In this document: piece by piece, positions 47,872 through 58,869 of the stretch
How positions within the stretch are numbered: the first letter of the stretch is position 1
Layout of the letters: each line of letters starts with the position of its first letter
Source: Paraspadella gotoi
Taxonomy: Eukaryota > Chaetognatha
Length of the DNA: 64,000 bases
Direction: 5' to 3'
NCBI GenBank assembly: GCA_051294375.1
Contig: JBJCIZ010000239.1
Coordinates: forward strand, 5,227,210-5,291,209
Made by a program: the position numbers and the translations under genes
Notes under the pieces: generated by a model
Told to the model about the DNA's origin: nothing
The model's input: the letters and a program-made list of their open reading frames with translations, nothing else
Databases searched by the model: none

Positions 47872-48251
47872 GAGATTCCATTGAATATGCACGTGCTTAT
47901 TTTTTTTTCTATTCAATATGTACTTAGCGTCACTAGTATGTTTTGAAGGAAACAAAAAAATTGCCAACAAAAAACGAGAGAAAAATATGAAAACATAAAA
48001 TGCGCCGAAACATTGTAAAAACTGTTATTTCAATAATTCAATTAATATTAATCAAATTTCTTTAAAGTCATTTATTATCATTTTTAATGTTTCAATCAAA
48101 GTGTATTCATTTATACATCTGTCAACTTTTCTAATCTGCTATTCCATTTATTATTTTTTCGGGCTAATCAATATACTATCCTTATTCCTTAAGTTTATTA
48201 AAAATTTTTATATAAATAAATTTAAAAATCCAACTTATCTTTCCATTTTTC

Positions 48252-48257
<6 letters not shown>

Positions 48258-48329
<72 letters not shown>
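48258..48329 (+). repeat. (CT)n tract forming the pyrimidine tract of exon 3
   Basis: Perfect CT array ending about 20 bases before the exon 3 acceptor, so the microsatellite supplies the splice-site pyrimidine tract. Confidence 0.95.
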
Positions 48330-48334
<5 letters not shown>

Positions 48335-48352
48335 CCTCCCTCCCCCTACTAG

Positions 48353-48550
48353 GCAAAACCCTGACCATGATCGGTCGTCCCGACGGTCACCATTCCCTCG
48401 GGGCGGCGCCATGCGCCATCTCGTGGCTCTTCTGGTTGATCGAGGAAGAAAGGAACAAGACGGGAGCGAGATTCTCCGTTAGAGTGTCGGCGGTGGAGGT
48501 CGTGGGGAAGAAGGAGCGGGTCGTGGATTTGCTTGAGGATCAAGCCTCAC
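48353..48550 (+). CDS. KIF26-family kinesin, exon 3 (P-loop end to VSAVEV strand)
   Basis: After the acceptor tactag, one base completes the glycine of [17 protein letters not shown], followed by [40 protein letters not shown] and DLLEDQAS, with donor cacgtgagt. GKS/GKT-TMIG, [13 protein letters not shown], [20 protein letters not shown] and DLL are close to the wording of vertebrate KIF26 motors and unlike conventional kinesins. This is the strongest single diagnostic exon. It enters in phase 1 from 15892 and leaves in phase 1, with the split codon completed at 49078. A reversed, frame-broken copy lies at 42,567-42,756. Confidence 0.95.
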
Positions 48551-48903
48551 GTGAGTCGAGAACATCGATCAATCAATCAATCAAAAAATGAGTAAATCAA
48601 TCAATCAATCGATTAATCAATAAAGAATTAATCTACTAACTAATCAATCGGTCAATTAATTAGTGACCAAATCTTTCAAATCAATTAATAAAATTTTCAA
48701 AGATTAATCAATTGAATCAATCAATGATTGAATGAATCAATCGTTTGAGAAATTATTTAACTAATTGCTTCTTCAATCTAATGAATAAATCATTTGATTA
48801 TTCAATAAATCAATCAAATAATTGTCACTCAAGCGATCACCCAATCGATCAATCAATTAATAGATCGATTACTATATCAACCAATCATTCGATTAAATTA
48901 ACT

Positions 48904-48938
<35 letters not shown>

Positions 48939-48939
48939 T

Positions 48940-49028
<89 letters not shown>

Positions 49029-49077
49029 ATCAATCAAATCCTATAAACTCCTTTCCTTCGTTCTCTTCAAGTTCCAG
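48551..49077 (+). other. kinesin intron 3, filled with an ATCA tetranucleotide repeat
   Basis: Starts gtgagt and ends gttccag. Almost the whole intron is (ATCA)n or degenerate TCAATYAAT. The mirror intron in the left arm (42,016-42,566) is the equivalent TGAT repeat. Confidence 0.85.
48900..49036 (+). repeat. (ATCA)n tetranucleotide array
   Basis: More than 30 near-perfect ATCA units immediately upstream of exon 4. The left-arm copy is much shorter and irregular. Confidence 0.95.
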
Positions 49078-49269
49078 AAAACGGGGGACAATCTCCGGCG
49101 TTTCTACTTGACGGAGGCGGAGATTCGCGTCTCGGCGCCGGACCGTCGTCGTCGTCGTCGTCGCCGCCGGCGTCGGAGTTGCGGGCGACGACGCCGGAAC
49201 GAGCGGCGTTCTTTCTCGACGCCGCCTTGGCCAAGAGAACTTGTAACAATCGGGGTCAGGGCGATGAAG
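49078..49269 (+). CDS. KIF26-family kinesin, exon 4 (with six-serine insert)
   Basis: Acceptor cttcaagttccag; reads QNGGQSPAFLLDGGGDSRLG, then a six-serine run coded entirely by TCG, PPASELRATTPERAAFFLDA and ALAKRTCNNRGQGDE, with donor gtgagt. SELRAxTxExAAFxLDAALAxR matches the KIF26 segment before switch I; QSPxxxL resembles QSPGVYL of the vertebrate proteins. The serine run is a CGT-class triplet microsatellite inside coding sequence, the same class as the intronic arrays. Other frames across this exon are arginine-rich readings of the repeat. Phase 1 in and phase 1 out. Confidence 0.92.
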
Positions 49270-49680
49270 GTGAGTGAGTGACTTTATTTATTAATTAATT
49301 AATCTGTTCATTTTGGTATTATTTTTACTCTTTGAGAAATTTAATATATATGTCCGTGGCATTGAATATTACTTTTTGTAGTTTAAATTTAACTTTAATT
49401 CACTAAATTCAGGTCAATGTCTTTTCGGAGCTGCCCGTTGCTATTTTGTTCCATTTATTTAAAAGATACAAAGTTAAAATATGTGCTGCGCCCTCGCGTT
49501 TGAATAAAGGGTTTGGAAAAGGAAGGAGAAAAACAAAAGACACTGGATATGATCATTATAACCCGCAAGATTAATTGTACTTCTCGATTTAATAAAAACT
49601 TTAAACTTTAAACTTTAAAAAAAATTTAATTCCTGACAGGCCCAATGAAGCTTTTTTTTTTTTAATTATAATTTCTCCAG
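49270..49680 (+). other. kinesin intron 4
   Basis: Starts gtgagt and ends tttctccag. AT-rich with T and A homopolymers; nothing else recognised. Confidence 0.9.
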
Positions 49681-49761
49681 ACGAGGACCTCAAATTCTCT
49701 CACCTTTTGTTTACTCTTCACGTCTACCAATACCGAGTGGAAAAGGACGCCAAAGGCGGAG
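49681..49761 (+). CDS. KIF26-family kinesin, exon 5 (switch I region)
   Basis: Short exon with acceptor tttctccag and donor gtgagc. With the split codon it reads DEDLKFSHLLFTLHVYQYRV and EKDAKGG. Conventional kinesins carry NxxSSRSH here, the switch I loop that contacts nucleotide. Here the serine/arginine residues are replaced, leaving only the final SH (KFSH), as in KIF26 where the motif is similarly degenerate. LFTLHxYQYRxEK is family wording. It adds to the case that the protein does not hydrolyse ATP normally. Phase 1 in and out. Confidence 0.93.
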
Positions 49762-50681
49762 GTGAGCAAAAACTATCAAAATAAAAAAAAGAGCATCGAG
49801 TAAATCTAATTAAAAATCGTAATCAGCGGGAAGAGAATACGGTTAGATTTTACTTAAAATTTAAGTAAAGAACAATACTTTAAAATTATAAATATGTAAA
49901 TTAATAAAAAAATACATTTTTTTAAAATAGACAATTCGTTAAAATTACATTTCTTAATAAAACAAATTACAAAAAAACTTCATTTTTTGACTATCTAAAT
50001 TATCCAAAAAGACTACATTTTTAAAATATACAAATTATTAAAGGAACATTTAAATATAAAACTGTTTTTGAAAAAAACATTTAGGGATGAAAAATTACAT
50101 TTTTTATATATTTAAATTTAAATATATTTAAATAAAAAAGTAATCCAGGGCGCAGAAAAAAAATTAGTCCAAGGATGCGGCGAAAAAAAATTCGGCCAGG
50201 ACGCGAGAAAAAGTAGGTGAGAGAAAAAGACGGGGTCAGGGAATTGTTTAATTGTTTTTTTGGGTCTCTAGGCCAAGGTTATTTTCTTGTTTTTGTTTTA
50301 AAGTGGGTAACGAGCACAGGACTCAAAGCGGGGTTTTTCGTGGTTAAGGGGTTCGAGCGACGTCATGGGCGCCACTCTAACTAAGGTCGGGTAAGTCTGA
50401 CTGAAATCTAGGTAAGTAAAGACGGGGGAAAATGGTGGGAAAGGAAAATATAATGTAAGCGGCTAAATCGGCGGTAAAAAAAATGGTAACAGAGACTAAA
50501 CGGGAGAGGGACGGTGAGAGAGAAAGAGAGGAAAAAGCGTGAATGAAAAACCTAAACCCTGGACTCGAGCCTGGATCTCCGGGAGGAGGGAGAGGAGGAT
50601 GAGGAGAAATGATGAGGAAACGGTGCATGTTGGCGAAACCTATCGGTTCTTTCTGTAATGGACATTTTCTTTTCCCTCAAG
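49762..50681 (+). other. kinesin intron 5
   Basis: Starts gtgagc and ends tttccctcaag. AT-rich in its first half. The second half (50,270-50,640) is better balanced, with no supported exon or RNA gene; a tRNA B-box-like GGCTCGAGTCC is seen on the - strand near 50,562-50,572 but no cloverleaf. Confidence 0.85.
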
Positions 50682-50783
50682 TGGTCGGCGGTCGGAGTCG
50701 CCTTCATCTCATCGATTTCGGTCCTTTGCCCAAATCCAAAGATGTCTTCTCCAACTGCGACGCGAGGGGAGGAAGACAAGCAG
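50682..50783 (+). CDS. KIF26-family kinesin, exon 6 (switch II region)
   Basis: Acceptor ttttccctcaag. Reads VVGGRSRLHLIDFGPLPKSK and DVFSNCDARGGRQA. GGRSRLHLIDLG is the KIF26 form of the kinesin strand leading to switch II. The DLAGSE signature of active kinesins is replaced here by DFGPLP, which removes the glycine/serine/glutamate that couple hydrolysis to movement. The donor (gcaggtcttt) is weak, but the phase it gives (1) joins correctly to exon 7. A shorter, frame-broken inverted copy is at 40,243-40,338. Confidence 0.88.
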
Positions 50784-51436
50784 GTCTTTCTTGTAGGGAC
50801 ACAGATGGAAGGGATCAGATGGGACAGATAAAGAGAATGTAAAACTGAAATGGAAACAGATAGAGGAACGGATGGGGAACCTTAGGAAAACTGATGGAGT
50901 AACGAATTGGAAACAGATGGGAAAAACAGACGGGAAACCTTAGAGAAACAGGATTAGAAACAGATGGGAAAAACAGACGGGGAACCTTAGAGAAACAGGA
51001 TTAGAAACAGATGGGAAAAACAGACGGGGAACCTTAGAGTAGCAGGATTAGAAACAAGATGGGAAAAACAGATGGGGAACATTATGAAACAGATTAGAAA
51101 CAGATGGAAAAAACAGATGGGAAAAACAGATGGGGAAACATACGTATAGGGAGACAATCTGTCAAATAAATGGGGCATCAGATAGGGAGAAAAGCTGTAT
51201 AATTAAAAGAAGACAGATGAAGAAACCGTTTGGGAAACAGATGGAGAAAAAGGTATGGTACGACAACCTGGAAAACAAATGGGAACGGATAGATACAAAA
51301 ACATAACGGGGAACTGACGATACGCACAAATGACAGTAAAATGTTTACAGTAAAAATCAATTTTAGAAAACTCTAAATTACATTATTACGATAATTACGA
51401 TCCCATTACCCATTTCACACCCCTACTCGAAAACAG
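50784..51436 (+). other. kinesin intron 6 with a 47-bp minisatellite
   Basis: Most of the intron is a degenerate tandem repeat of AACAGATGGGAAAAACAGAC followed by GGGGAACCTTAGAG. The acceptor (ctcgaaaacag) lacks a good pyrimidine tract. Confidence 0.8.
50860..51170 (+). repeat. about 47-bp tandem repeat (AACAGATGGGAAAAACAGAC type)
   Basis: Four to six copies; the best three (about 50,905-51,060) are nearly identical. The mirror array in the left arm (about 39,890-40,175) is recognisable but scrambled by indels. Confidence 0.85.
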
Positions 51437-51593
51437 ACGGACCGACTGGTTCCCCGATCTCCTCGCCGACGCTGGACACCGCCGCCGCTTCAGCCGCCGC
51501 CGCCGCCGCTGCGGGCGCCACTTCGCTTTCCATGTCTTCTCTGTGCAACGTCGTCCTGGCGCTGCTCAATGGACAGAAGCATCTGCCGCATCG
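51437..51593 (+). CDS. KIF26-family kinesin, exon 7 (helix after switch II, polyalanine insert)
   Basis: With the split codon it reads DGPTGSPISSPTLDTAAAS, a seven-alanine run, GATSLSMSSLCNVVLALLNG and QKHLPHR with donor gtgagt. SLxLSxLxNVxLALxNGxKHxPxR is the kinesin helix normally followed by DSKLT(x)LL. The alanine run is mostly GCC triplets and lengthens the loop between switch II and this helix. The exon ends two bases into the arginine codon. The next exon should begin with one base plus a DSKLT-like sequence, but I cannot find it on the + strand up to 64,000. Confidence 0.92.
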
Positions 51594-51900
51594 GTGAGTT
51601 TAGAATTATACTTTCGATGTTGTTTTTGTTTTTTTTGTTTTGTAATTTGTTTTTGTTTGGTTTGGTTTTGGTTCGTAAGTTTGTTTTGTTTTGTTTATGC
51701 TTTAGTTTCTTGTTCTGTTTTGGTTTTTTTTTTTGTTTTTATGGTTTAATAATATATCTATTTATTTTTTAGTCTCAACTTGAGAGTAAAAGAGTATGTA
51801 TGTTTATTTTTAAATACGTATATATATATATTATTTATATTCGTTAGCGTCGGCGTAGCTGTTGTACTTCCAGCCGTCGATGTAGTCGCTGGAGTCAGTG

Positions 51901-51970
51901 ATGAATTGGGCTTCTACTACATCAGCCCAATAGTGATGAATTGGGCTTCTACTACATCAGCCCAATAGTT
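51901..51970 (+). repeat. 35-bp direct repeat, each unit with a hairpin
   Basis: Two identical units of GATGAATTGGGCTTCTACTA plus CATCAGCCCAATAGT. Within each, TTGGGCT pairs with AGCCCAA around an 11-base loop. The left arm of palindrome 1 carries the diverged counterpart (about 39,004-39,080). Confidence 0.85.
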
Positions 51971-52100
51971 ATGGTCGTTAAAAAAAAAGTACGGAACGGT
52001 TTTCAATTTAATGCTTGGCTTGAAAATAGATCAATCAAAATAAAATGTGTGATTGATTAATTTTTTTCTTTTTTTTTTCCCCGATGAACGATATCGATAG

Positions 52101-52243
<143 letters not shown>

Positions 52244-52523
52244 GTTTTCGCTCAAAATTATGACGGAGATGACGACTTCGATGATTCAGATTTAAAAATT
52301 GTTTGGTATTTTATATATACAATATATACAATATTGTTGACCCGATCGTCTTTCATTATTAATATTTATTTATTTATTTACTATCACGAAACTAACATGA
52401 AGTTTTTTTTTTTATTCCTGCTTTTTTTCAGAAAAAAATATGAAAAAAAAAAGTTCATCAATAGAAAAAAATATTGCAGCTGCAAGTTGGAAAATTTCCT
52501 CTGTGTGAGAGGGGAGAGAAAGA

Positions 52524-52529
<6 letters not shown>

Positions 52530-52605
<76 letters not shown>
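52530..52605 (+). repeat. (GA)n tract
   Basis: Perfect GA dinucleotides. Confidence 0.97.
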
Positions 52606-52609
<4 letters not shown>

Positions 52610-53184
52610 GGAAATACCATTTGGTTTTAGAGTAAGTTTAAAATTTTCTTGATCCTATTTCCAAATTGGAATAAAAAATTTCTTCTCATGCTTTTCTTTT
52701 TTTTTCTTCTCCATAAATAAAAATTAGGTAGAAAGATGCATAAAAAAACTCATATTAAATTGTTATAGATGTGATTAATAAAAAACAAATTCGCGGTGTT
52801 TGAGCAGCAAACTAAAATATAGCTTCACTATTTAAAATTTGACATTTTTTTAAAACCTTCTTCTAAAAAGATACAAAAACATTTTTGAGGGGAAAATCAG
52901 GTATTTTGTTTTCCGTAATTTAATCTAAAATACTTAAAAAATGTAATTGTAAAAAAAGTAAATATAAAACTCTGTCAAATCTGCCTTTCATATGTTGTCC
53001 CGCTCAAAAAAATCTAAACAACAAGTTTTTCTTACTTTTGCATTCAACCATCGTGACACCAAGCAACTTCCAACGCCCACATTTTTGAGACCAAATTTGG
53101 GCGAACATTTTTCAAGAGCGACAAATTCTTTTGTCGTTTTTATTGCGACCAGAATCAACTTTGATTTCCCCCCGGAACTCTGCG

Positions 53185-53296
<112 letters not shown>

Positions 53297-54350
53297 TAAG
53301 TGATTTTACTTCGTCCCTTCCATCTTTCTTTTACCCACGTTTTCATTTTTCTCAATCTTATCTCCTCTTGCCTCCAGCGGGCGCCAGAGCGTCAGGTGCC
53401 TTTTGTTTATTTTCGCTTTAATTATCCGGTTTACGACCTTTTCCGCCAGGATTCTTAGAGGCGCTGGTTTAGCAGATAGGAAGGAATGAGAGAAAGAAAA
53501 AAAAAAGACCAACAGATTTTAGTGTTTTTCGATTGGAAGAATACAGAAATTATTAAGCGAATGAATGATTCTCATATTGGTTGAGATGACAGAGAAACAT
53601 TTAAAAAAAAGAAAGAGACAACTATATGAGAGAAAAAGAAAGAGGAAATAGGACAGAAATAGTACAGAGATGGAAGACAGAAAGAGAGAAAAACGTGAAG
53701 GACCAAAAGAGAGGAAAAGATATCGAGACTGAAGAACAGGACAGAAAGACAGAGAAAAGAAAGAAGGGCACAAGGAGCTCTTAAGAGGAAGACGGAAAGA
53801 GCGACCTGAAAACAGAAAGATAAAAAGACAAGAAGAGAGAAAAACACATGGACAGAAACATCAAGAAAAGCGAATAGGACCAAATATCTTTAGAGAGGAA
53901 GAAAGAAGGACAGAAGGAACGAGAGTGATGAAAACAGAAAGATAAAAAAAAATAGGAAGAGAGAGAAGAAAACAATGGGACAGAAGGACCAAAAAAAGGA
54001 AAAAAAGGACTAAAGAAAATGAGAGGAAAACAGAAACACAGAAAGATCGAGAGTAAGGAAAACAGAAGGACAAAAAGACCGAGATTGAGTAAAACAGAAG
54101 GACGAAAAGATAGAAAGACGAAAAGACAGCGACTGAACGGGTTTCGCAATTTGAAACTAATCTTTCAATTGAATCTTAAAGACGCTTCGGCTTAGAAGGA
54201 AGAGGAGGAGGAGGAGGAGGAGGAGGAGGAGGAGGAGGAAAGAGAGGGAGGAAAGGAGGAGAAGAGAGAAATCCCTCCCTGGAGAAACATCGATTTTTCC
54301 CCCGCATTTTATATCCAGTTTACTTTTCTTTCAAGACCAATTTCGCTTTC

Positions 54351-54391
<41 letters not shown>

Positions 54392-54559
54392 TCTCATTAT
54401 ATATCTTCTCTCATCATATATATATATATATATGCTTACGCCTGGTAATTCTCGAAGGCCGTTTCGCCCAAATTTCATTAGCATGAGGCAGAGAAAATCG
54501 GTTACCGCCCCCGGGATCAGTTAAATAGCACTGTTTTCCAAAAGTTTCCCATTTCTGTT

Positions 54560-54735
54560 CCTAATACGTAAACTAAACTAAATCTAATCGTTAACCTAAA
54601 TCTAATCCTTATCCCTAATAAATAATCATATTTTGAATCAAATCACTAACCCATTCCCTCAACCTAATCCCTAGCCTTTTTTGTATCCCTAACCCCTAAC
54701 CAGGCTAACCTAATAAATAAACCTCAAAACTAAAT
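54560..54735 (+). repeat. degenerate CTAATCCTAACC (telomere-like) array
   Basis: Repeated CTAAATCTAATC, CCTAATCCCTAGCC and CCCTAACCCCTAACC units. Two CCCTAAC matches resemble the animal TTAGGG telomere repeat, but most units diverge. It is better called a CTAA-rich minisatellite. Confidence 0.5.
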
Positions 54736-55429
54736 TTAAACTGAAATGGGGCGCTTTGAGAAAACGTCGCCAGTTAAATATCGTTAGCGTCGGAATCTGA
54801 TAATGGAAAACACAAGTTATAACGATTTTCTTTAATTCTTAAAACTTAAAAAAAAAAGTATTGGTCTTCCGAAAACAGTTTTTATATTTAATTCGTTATT
54901 GAAGTTAATGAATACAACGATTGCAACAAATACCAATGCAATTATAACAATGATAAATCATCAAGTAAAAGTTGTGTAAAAAATTGACTTTCGAACGACA
55001 TAGATGCGTAACCAGAAATTATTATTTCTTTAAAGTTTAAGTTAAAATATCAAATAAAAAAATAACATGAATGACAGCTTTTTTTAAATTATCATTTTTA
55101 AAAAAATAATTTAAATTTGTCTATGAATGGTAATAAGATGAAATTGTCTTGTTTTGTTATTTCAACCTTCCACGAAAATTATCGATTTTTTAAACAATTC
55201 ACAACCTCGGGCTTGGTTACAATAACGGAAACCGATTTAAAAAAAAAAAAGAAAATATAAAAAATGTAAGACAGTTTAGTCGATAATTGGGAGAACGAGT
55301 TTAAAGGTTTTGGAAAAAAGTTATCTACTATTTTTAACTTTGGTATAATATAGTTTTTTTTTAAAATTAAAAATGAAAATGCTGTAAAAAAAAAAACGAC
55401 TGGGAACTCGGGAGTCGATAATTTGCAAA

Positions 55430-55517
55430 CGACGTCGTCGTCTTTGTCTTCGTCTTTGTCGTCGTCATCGTCGTCGTCCTCGTCCCTTCGTCGCATCCGC
55501 ATCGTCGTCGTCCTCTT

Positions 55518-55548
<31 letters not shown>

Positions 55549-55552
55549 CCAC
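55430..55552 (+). repeat. CGT/GTC triplet array
   Basis: About 120 bases of GTC/CGT triplets with TTCGTC variants, 120 bases beyond the ABCB stop codon (in its 3' flank). Confidence 0.9.
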
Positions 55553-55667
55553 ATCTTTGGCGTAATGATTCCTACTTCTCAAACGAGTCACAACGTCAGG
55601 CACCCAAAACTGTCCGATCACACACACACAAATCCCCCCAGAAAACCCTTTCACCGCGTCACCGCTC

Positions 55668-55882
55668 TCACAGCGTCACGTTGGCGGACTGAAGCTTAAA
55701 GTAGTGACCCTTGGCGCGCATGAGCTCCGCGTGGCGTCCGGATTCGACTACGACGCCATCTTTAACGACGAGGATGACGTCGGCGTCTTTTATCGTCGAG
55801 AGACGATGAGCGACGACAATCGACGTTCGTCCAGATTGAGCGGAATCGAGGGCGGATTGGACCAGAGCCTCGCTCTCGTTGT
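55668..55882 (-). CDS. ABCB-type (MDR/P-glycoprotein-like) transporter, terminal exon
   Basis: On the - strand, after acceptor ctctcacag, the frame reads [60 protein letters not shown] and [11 protein letters not shown], then TGA. It contains the D-loop (ALD, completed by the preceding exon), the switch histidine in VVAHRLSTI, and the family's C-terminal ESGxHxELxxxxGxYxxL pattern. This is the end of the second nucleotide-binding domain of a full ABCB exporter, a plasma-membrane ATP-driven efflux pump. The frame is intact. The preceding exon (62,810-62,951) ends with one base of this aspartate codon, so the phases agree. Its distance from that exon is inflated by palindrome 2. I cannot assign the exact ABCB member. 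Confidence 0.93.
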
Positions 55883-55883
55883 C

Positions 55884-55932
<49 letters not shown>

Positions 55933-56627
55933 TTGAAGGGGAAAAGGGGAGAGATTTTAGTAAATGGAAGTCGAGAATCGATTCGGAAAGTCTGACTTCT
56001 TTTGCTAGAGTCGGAACACCACACCAAAGGTTAGATATTTTCTCCTGCCTAGGGGTGACCCCTTGGGAAGGAAGTCCTTTGCGCCCCAAGGGGATCTGCT
56101 ACGGGGTTGACCCTAAATGCTAAAAAAAATTATCTCTCCTAGGGTGTATAATTTTTGTACAACCCCAAGAAGACATCCCCCTGACGTCGAACCTCGCCAC
56201 CCGCCAATGGGAAGGCGTTTATTCTGACGGTATAATTGACACGAAGCCTGCTCTCCTTGAAGCTTATGGAAACAGAAAGTAGGTTTATTCAGTCTAAATT
56301 TGATAGAATTATTACGTACATTCATAACAGTCAACTCCTTATATTTTTATGCTAGAGCGTGTGGGATAAAATAGTTTTCCTGATTTAATACGTATGAAAA
56401 TGGTCATTTTGTACTCACGAAACTTCACTTCATTAATTGTATCCATTTCATATTAAAAAAATGAGCGCCAAATTTGAGCTCAATTTTAAAATGTCACTTT
56501 TTCTCCTCGAAAAACCAATCACGAAAATTAGTAGCAGAAAGTTGAACTGAGATTTCTAAGAAATCAATCGCGACTAAAGAAAAAAAAAAGAAGAAATAAA
56601 TAAAAAGAAATAAAAAGAAGAACGGAA

Positions 56628-56800
56628 ACTCCAATGTTGAGTCGCGTCGCAGTGACTCTCTTTCTTGGACACCCGCTGCATTGGAATCTCGTCTTTTATT
56701 CTTTATAGTCTTTTAAAAAGAACAGGTAGCGCTAGCAGTCGCTTTGATTTGATGTTCTATTACTGTCTCAACAAATGAGCATCAAACTTTGACCGACCGA
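56628..56800 (-). repeat. dispersed repeat R1, copy 2
   Basis: Shares CCAATGTTGAG...CGCAGTGACTC, TCTTTTATTCTTTATAGTCTT, CGCTAGCAGTC, TGTCTCAACAAATGAGCA and a GACCGACCGACCG end with the copy at 62,450-62,735. It lies outside palindrome 2. Confidence 0.65.
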
Positions 56801-57413
56801 CCGAATAGAGTTGATTCGCGAGTGCTCGCGACGCGACTAAAAAAGAAGCCAATCGGCTAGGGTCAGGCAGAGTTCAGTTTTCTGAAAAAAAAAAAACCGG
56901 GGTCATTGCATCTTGGAAGGACATCAAGATTTATGAGTGCGACGACGACGACTTTTCTGTCACAAAATGTCATTTTTTATGACAGACGTTTCCGATTCGG
57001 TCGAGTTTATCATTGAGTTGATAGAAAGTTTATTCGAGGATATCATTGGGTTTATGGGAGAAGTTATGAGTTGATATATATATACTTGTACAAAGGTTTA
57101 GTGAGATTTTGTGAGATTTCACCACAATAAGGTTTTGTGATAGTGATATTTGAGTGAAAATTATCATCGATTATTTATTAAGGCGGAACAAGTTTCAAAC
57201 TAACAGAAGTCCCGTATAAATATTCTTAATGATTTTATTAAAGATCGTGAATATGAAAAAAAAAAGATTTATCTTATAGTTAAAAGCCTTATTATTTATG
57301 AGTTTGGAATTAATCACAAATCCTAGTTTCATCGGTCAAAATTGCCAACTTTTAACTGCAAATGAAACAGATTTTCTATTCAAAAGAAATGCATGGGACG
57401 GACGGTCGCTCTT

Positions 57414-57482
57414 TCTTTCATTCATTCATTCATTCATTCATTCATTCATTCATTCATTCATTCATTCATTCATTCATTCTTT
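57414..57482 (+). repeat. (ATTC)n tetranucleotide array
   Basis: About 15 perfect CATT units followed by CTTT units. Confidence 0.97.
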
Positions 57483-57914
57483 CTTACTTTCTTTCTTTCT
57501 AGTTTCGGTTTATTTTCTTTCTATTTCTCTTTCTCTCTCTCTCTTTCCACGACCTCATACTTAATCGAGCGAGAAGGCTTTCGGAAGGAAAGCCAATATT
57601 CTCGCCGTCTAACGCAGCTTCTTGCTGCACAGCATCGTTGCTGCTTTCTAGTCGCGCTTTGAATTTTTTTGGTCGGGCGACATTCTAGAAGGAGCTACCT
57701 AATCTCGCATTCTCACGAAAAGGCATCGTTCTGGTCAAATTATAAAACTGATGTAGATCTGGCAAGCAACCAAACAAGTGGGCGAGCAAGCGTTTTGACT
57801 CTGAAAACAAGCTGCTTGAGAAGGTGGTAATTCATGTGTCTTGAAAAAAAAAGAGAAGAAAAGAGAGAGATTCACGCGTTTTACCTTTTCAGATTCTGGT
57901 TCCCTTGGAAAAAG

Positions 57915-57947
<33 letters not shown>

Positions 57948-58259
57948 AGAGATGAGAGAGAGAGAGAGAGAGAGAGAGAAGAGAGAGACGAGAGCAGTCG
58001 CAATCCCCTTTTCTCACAGGTTTTAAAATTCGTACCCCAACGGCGCTTTAATCCACTCATATCTCTTTTGCTCGACATTTTCTACGAAGCTTAATGCAGT
58101 TTGGACCTTTAAGATTTTGTTCTTTTGTTTCTTTGGTTTGTTCTAGTTGTTTTTCTATTTTAACATTTTAAATGTGATTTTGTAAATCATTTGAAGTAAG
58201 TCAACACATCGAATTTTTGCTATTATTTTAAATTTACAAACATTGTTATTTTCCCCTAG

Positions 58260-58433
58260 GAAACCGGTTCTTTTCGAGGCTGTTGTTCATTGCGCTGGAG
58301 AACATTTCCTACGGATTTAGAGCCGAACGACGCCTGTGAGGCGAGCCGAAAACGCTGCAGGTCAACGCCCACAGCGCGTCCATCGTGGAAGCGGGCGCGT
58401 CATGCGAAACATTCACCGTAATTCATATGCGAG
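58260..58433 (+). pseudogene. inverted damaged copy of the ABCB exon at 63,373-63,523
   Basis: After TTTTCCCCTAG the sequence parallels GAACCGGTTCTTTTCGACTG of the other arm but with extra bases (GAAACCGGTTC, GAGGCTGTTGTTC and others), giving about 174 instead of 151 bases and a broken frame. The acceptor is kept. Confidence 0.85.
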
Positions 58434-58522
58434 GTCTGAGTTGGGGGAGTGGAGCAGGAGAGGTAGGAGAGAAGAGCGAGGAGAGAAGTAAGGAAAATGT
58501 TAAGAAAGAAAGAAAGAAAGAC

Positions 58523-58558
<36 letters not shown>

Positions 58559-58869
58559 ATAGAAAGAAAGGAAAGAAAGAAAGAAAGAGAAGGAAATTGG
58601 AGGAAAAACATAAGATAGAAAGAATGAAAAAAAATTGTGAGAGAAGAGATGAGGAAAACAAAGACAAGAAAATAGGAGAAAGGAAAAACGGACAAGCAAG
58701 AAACGAAATTAGAGACAGAATCGTAGAAAGATCCGACCCTCACAAACTTATCCCATTCTTTATCACCAAACATTTTCTCGATCACCCAAACCACTACCCC
58801 CCTCCTGCTCCCTCCTCCTCCTCCCCCACTCCACCCTTAATTCTCACCCTCCCAACCCCACTGTCCAAG

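Larger units (their letters stand above)
15893..48352 (+). other. kinesin intron 2 (about 32.5 kb, gap- and repeat-rich)
   Basis: Begins gtgagt and ends ccctactag. The exons on either side join in frame within the P-loop, so no coding sequence need lie between them. It contains 15 N gaps, long polypurine/polypyrimidine tracts, several GA arrays, minisatellites, GC-rich islands and the whole left arm of palindrome 1 (about 38,905-44,812), which carries inverted, damaged copies of exons 3-7. The stated length is unreliable because of the gaps and the palindrome. Confidence 0.6.
46188..52050 (+). repeat. palindrome 1, right arm (about 5.9 kb)
   Basis: Carries kinesin exons 3-7 with intact frames and good splice sites, and is the cleaner arm. 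The mirror copy is 38,905-44,812. The sum of paired coordinates stays near 91,000-91,120, showing collinearity with only small net length differences. Confidence 0.9.

Noticed and set aside
50552-50590. tRNA B-box-like GGCTCGAGTCC on the - strand
   Set aside because: No acceptor, D or anticodon stems can be drawn around it, and its copy in the left arm diverges without preserving pairing.
53380-53470. Candidate kinesin exon 8 (CCAGCGGGCGCCAGAGCG...)
   Set aside because: It has an acceptor-like CCAG but no DSKLT-like or other kinesin reading in any frame.
54560-54735. True interstitial telomere
   Set aside because: Only two units match CCCTAA; most are CTAATCC variants.
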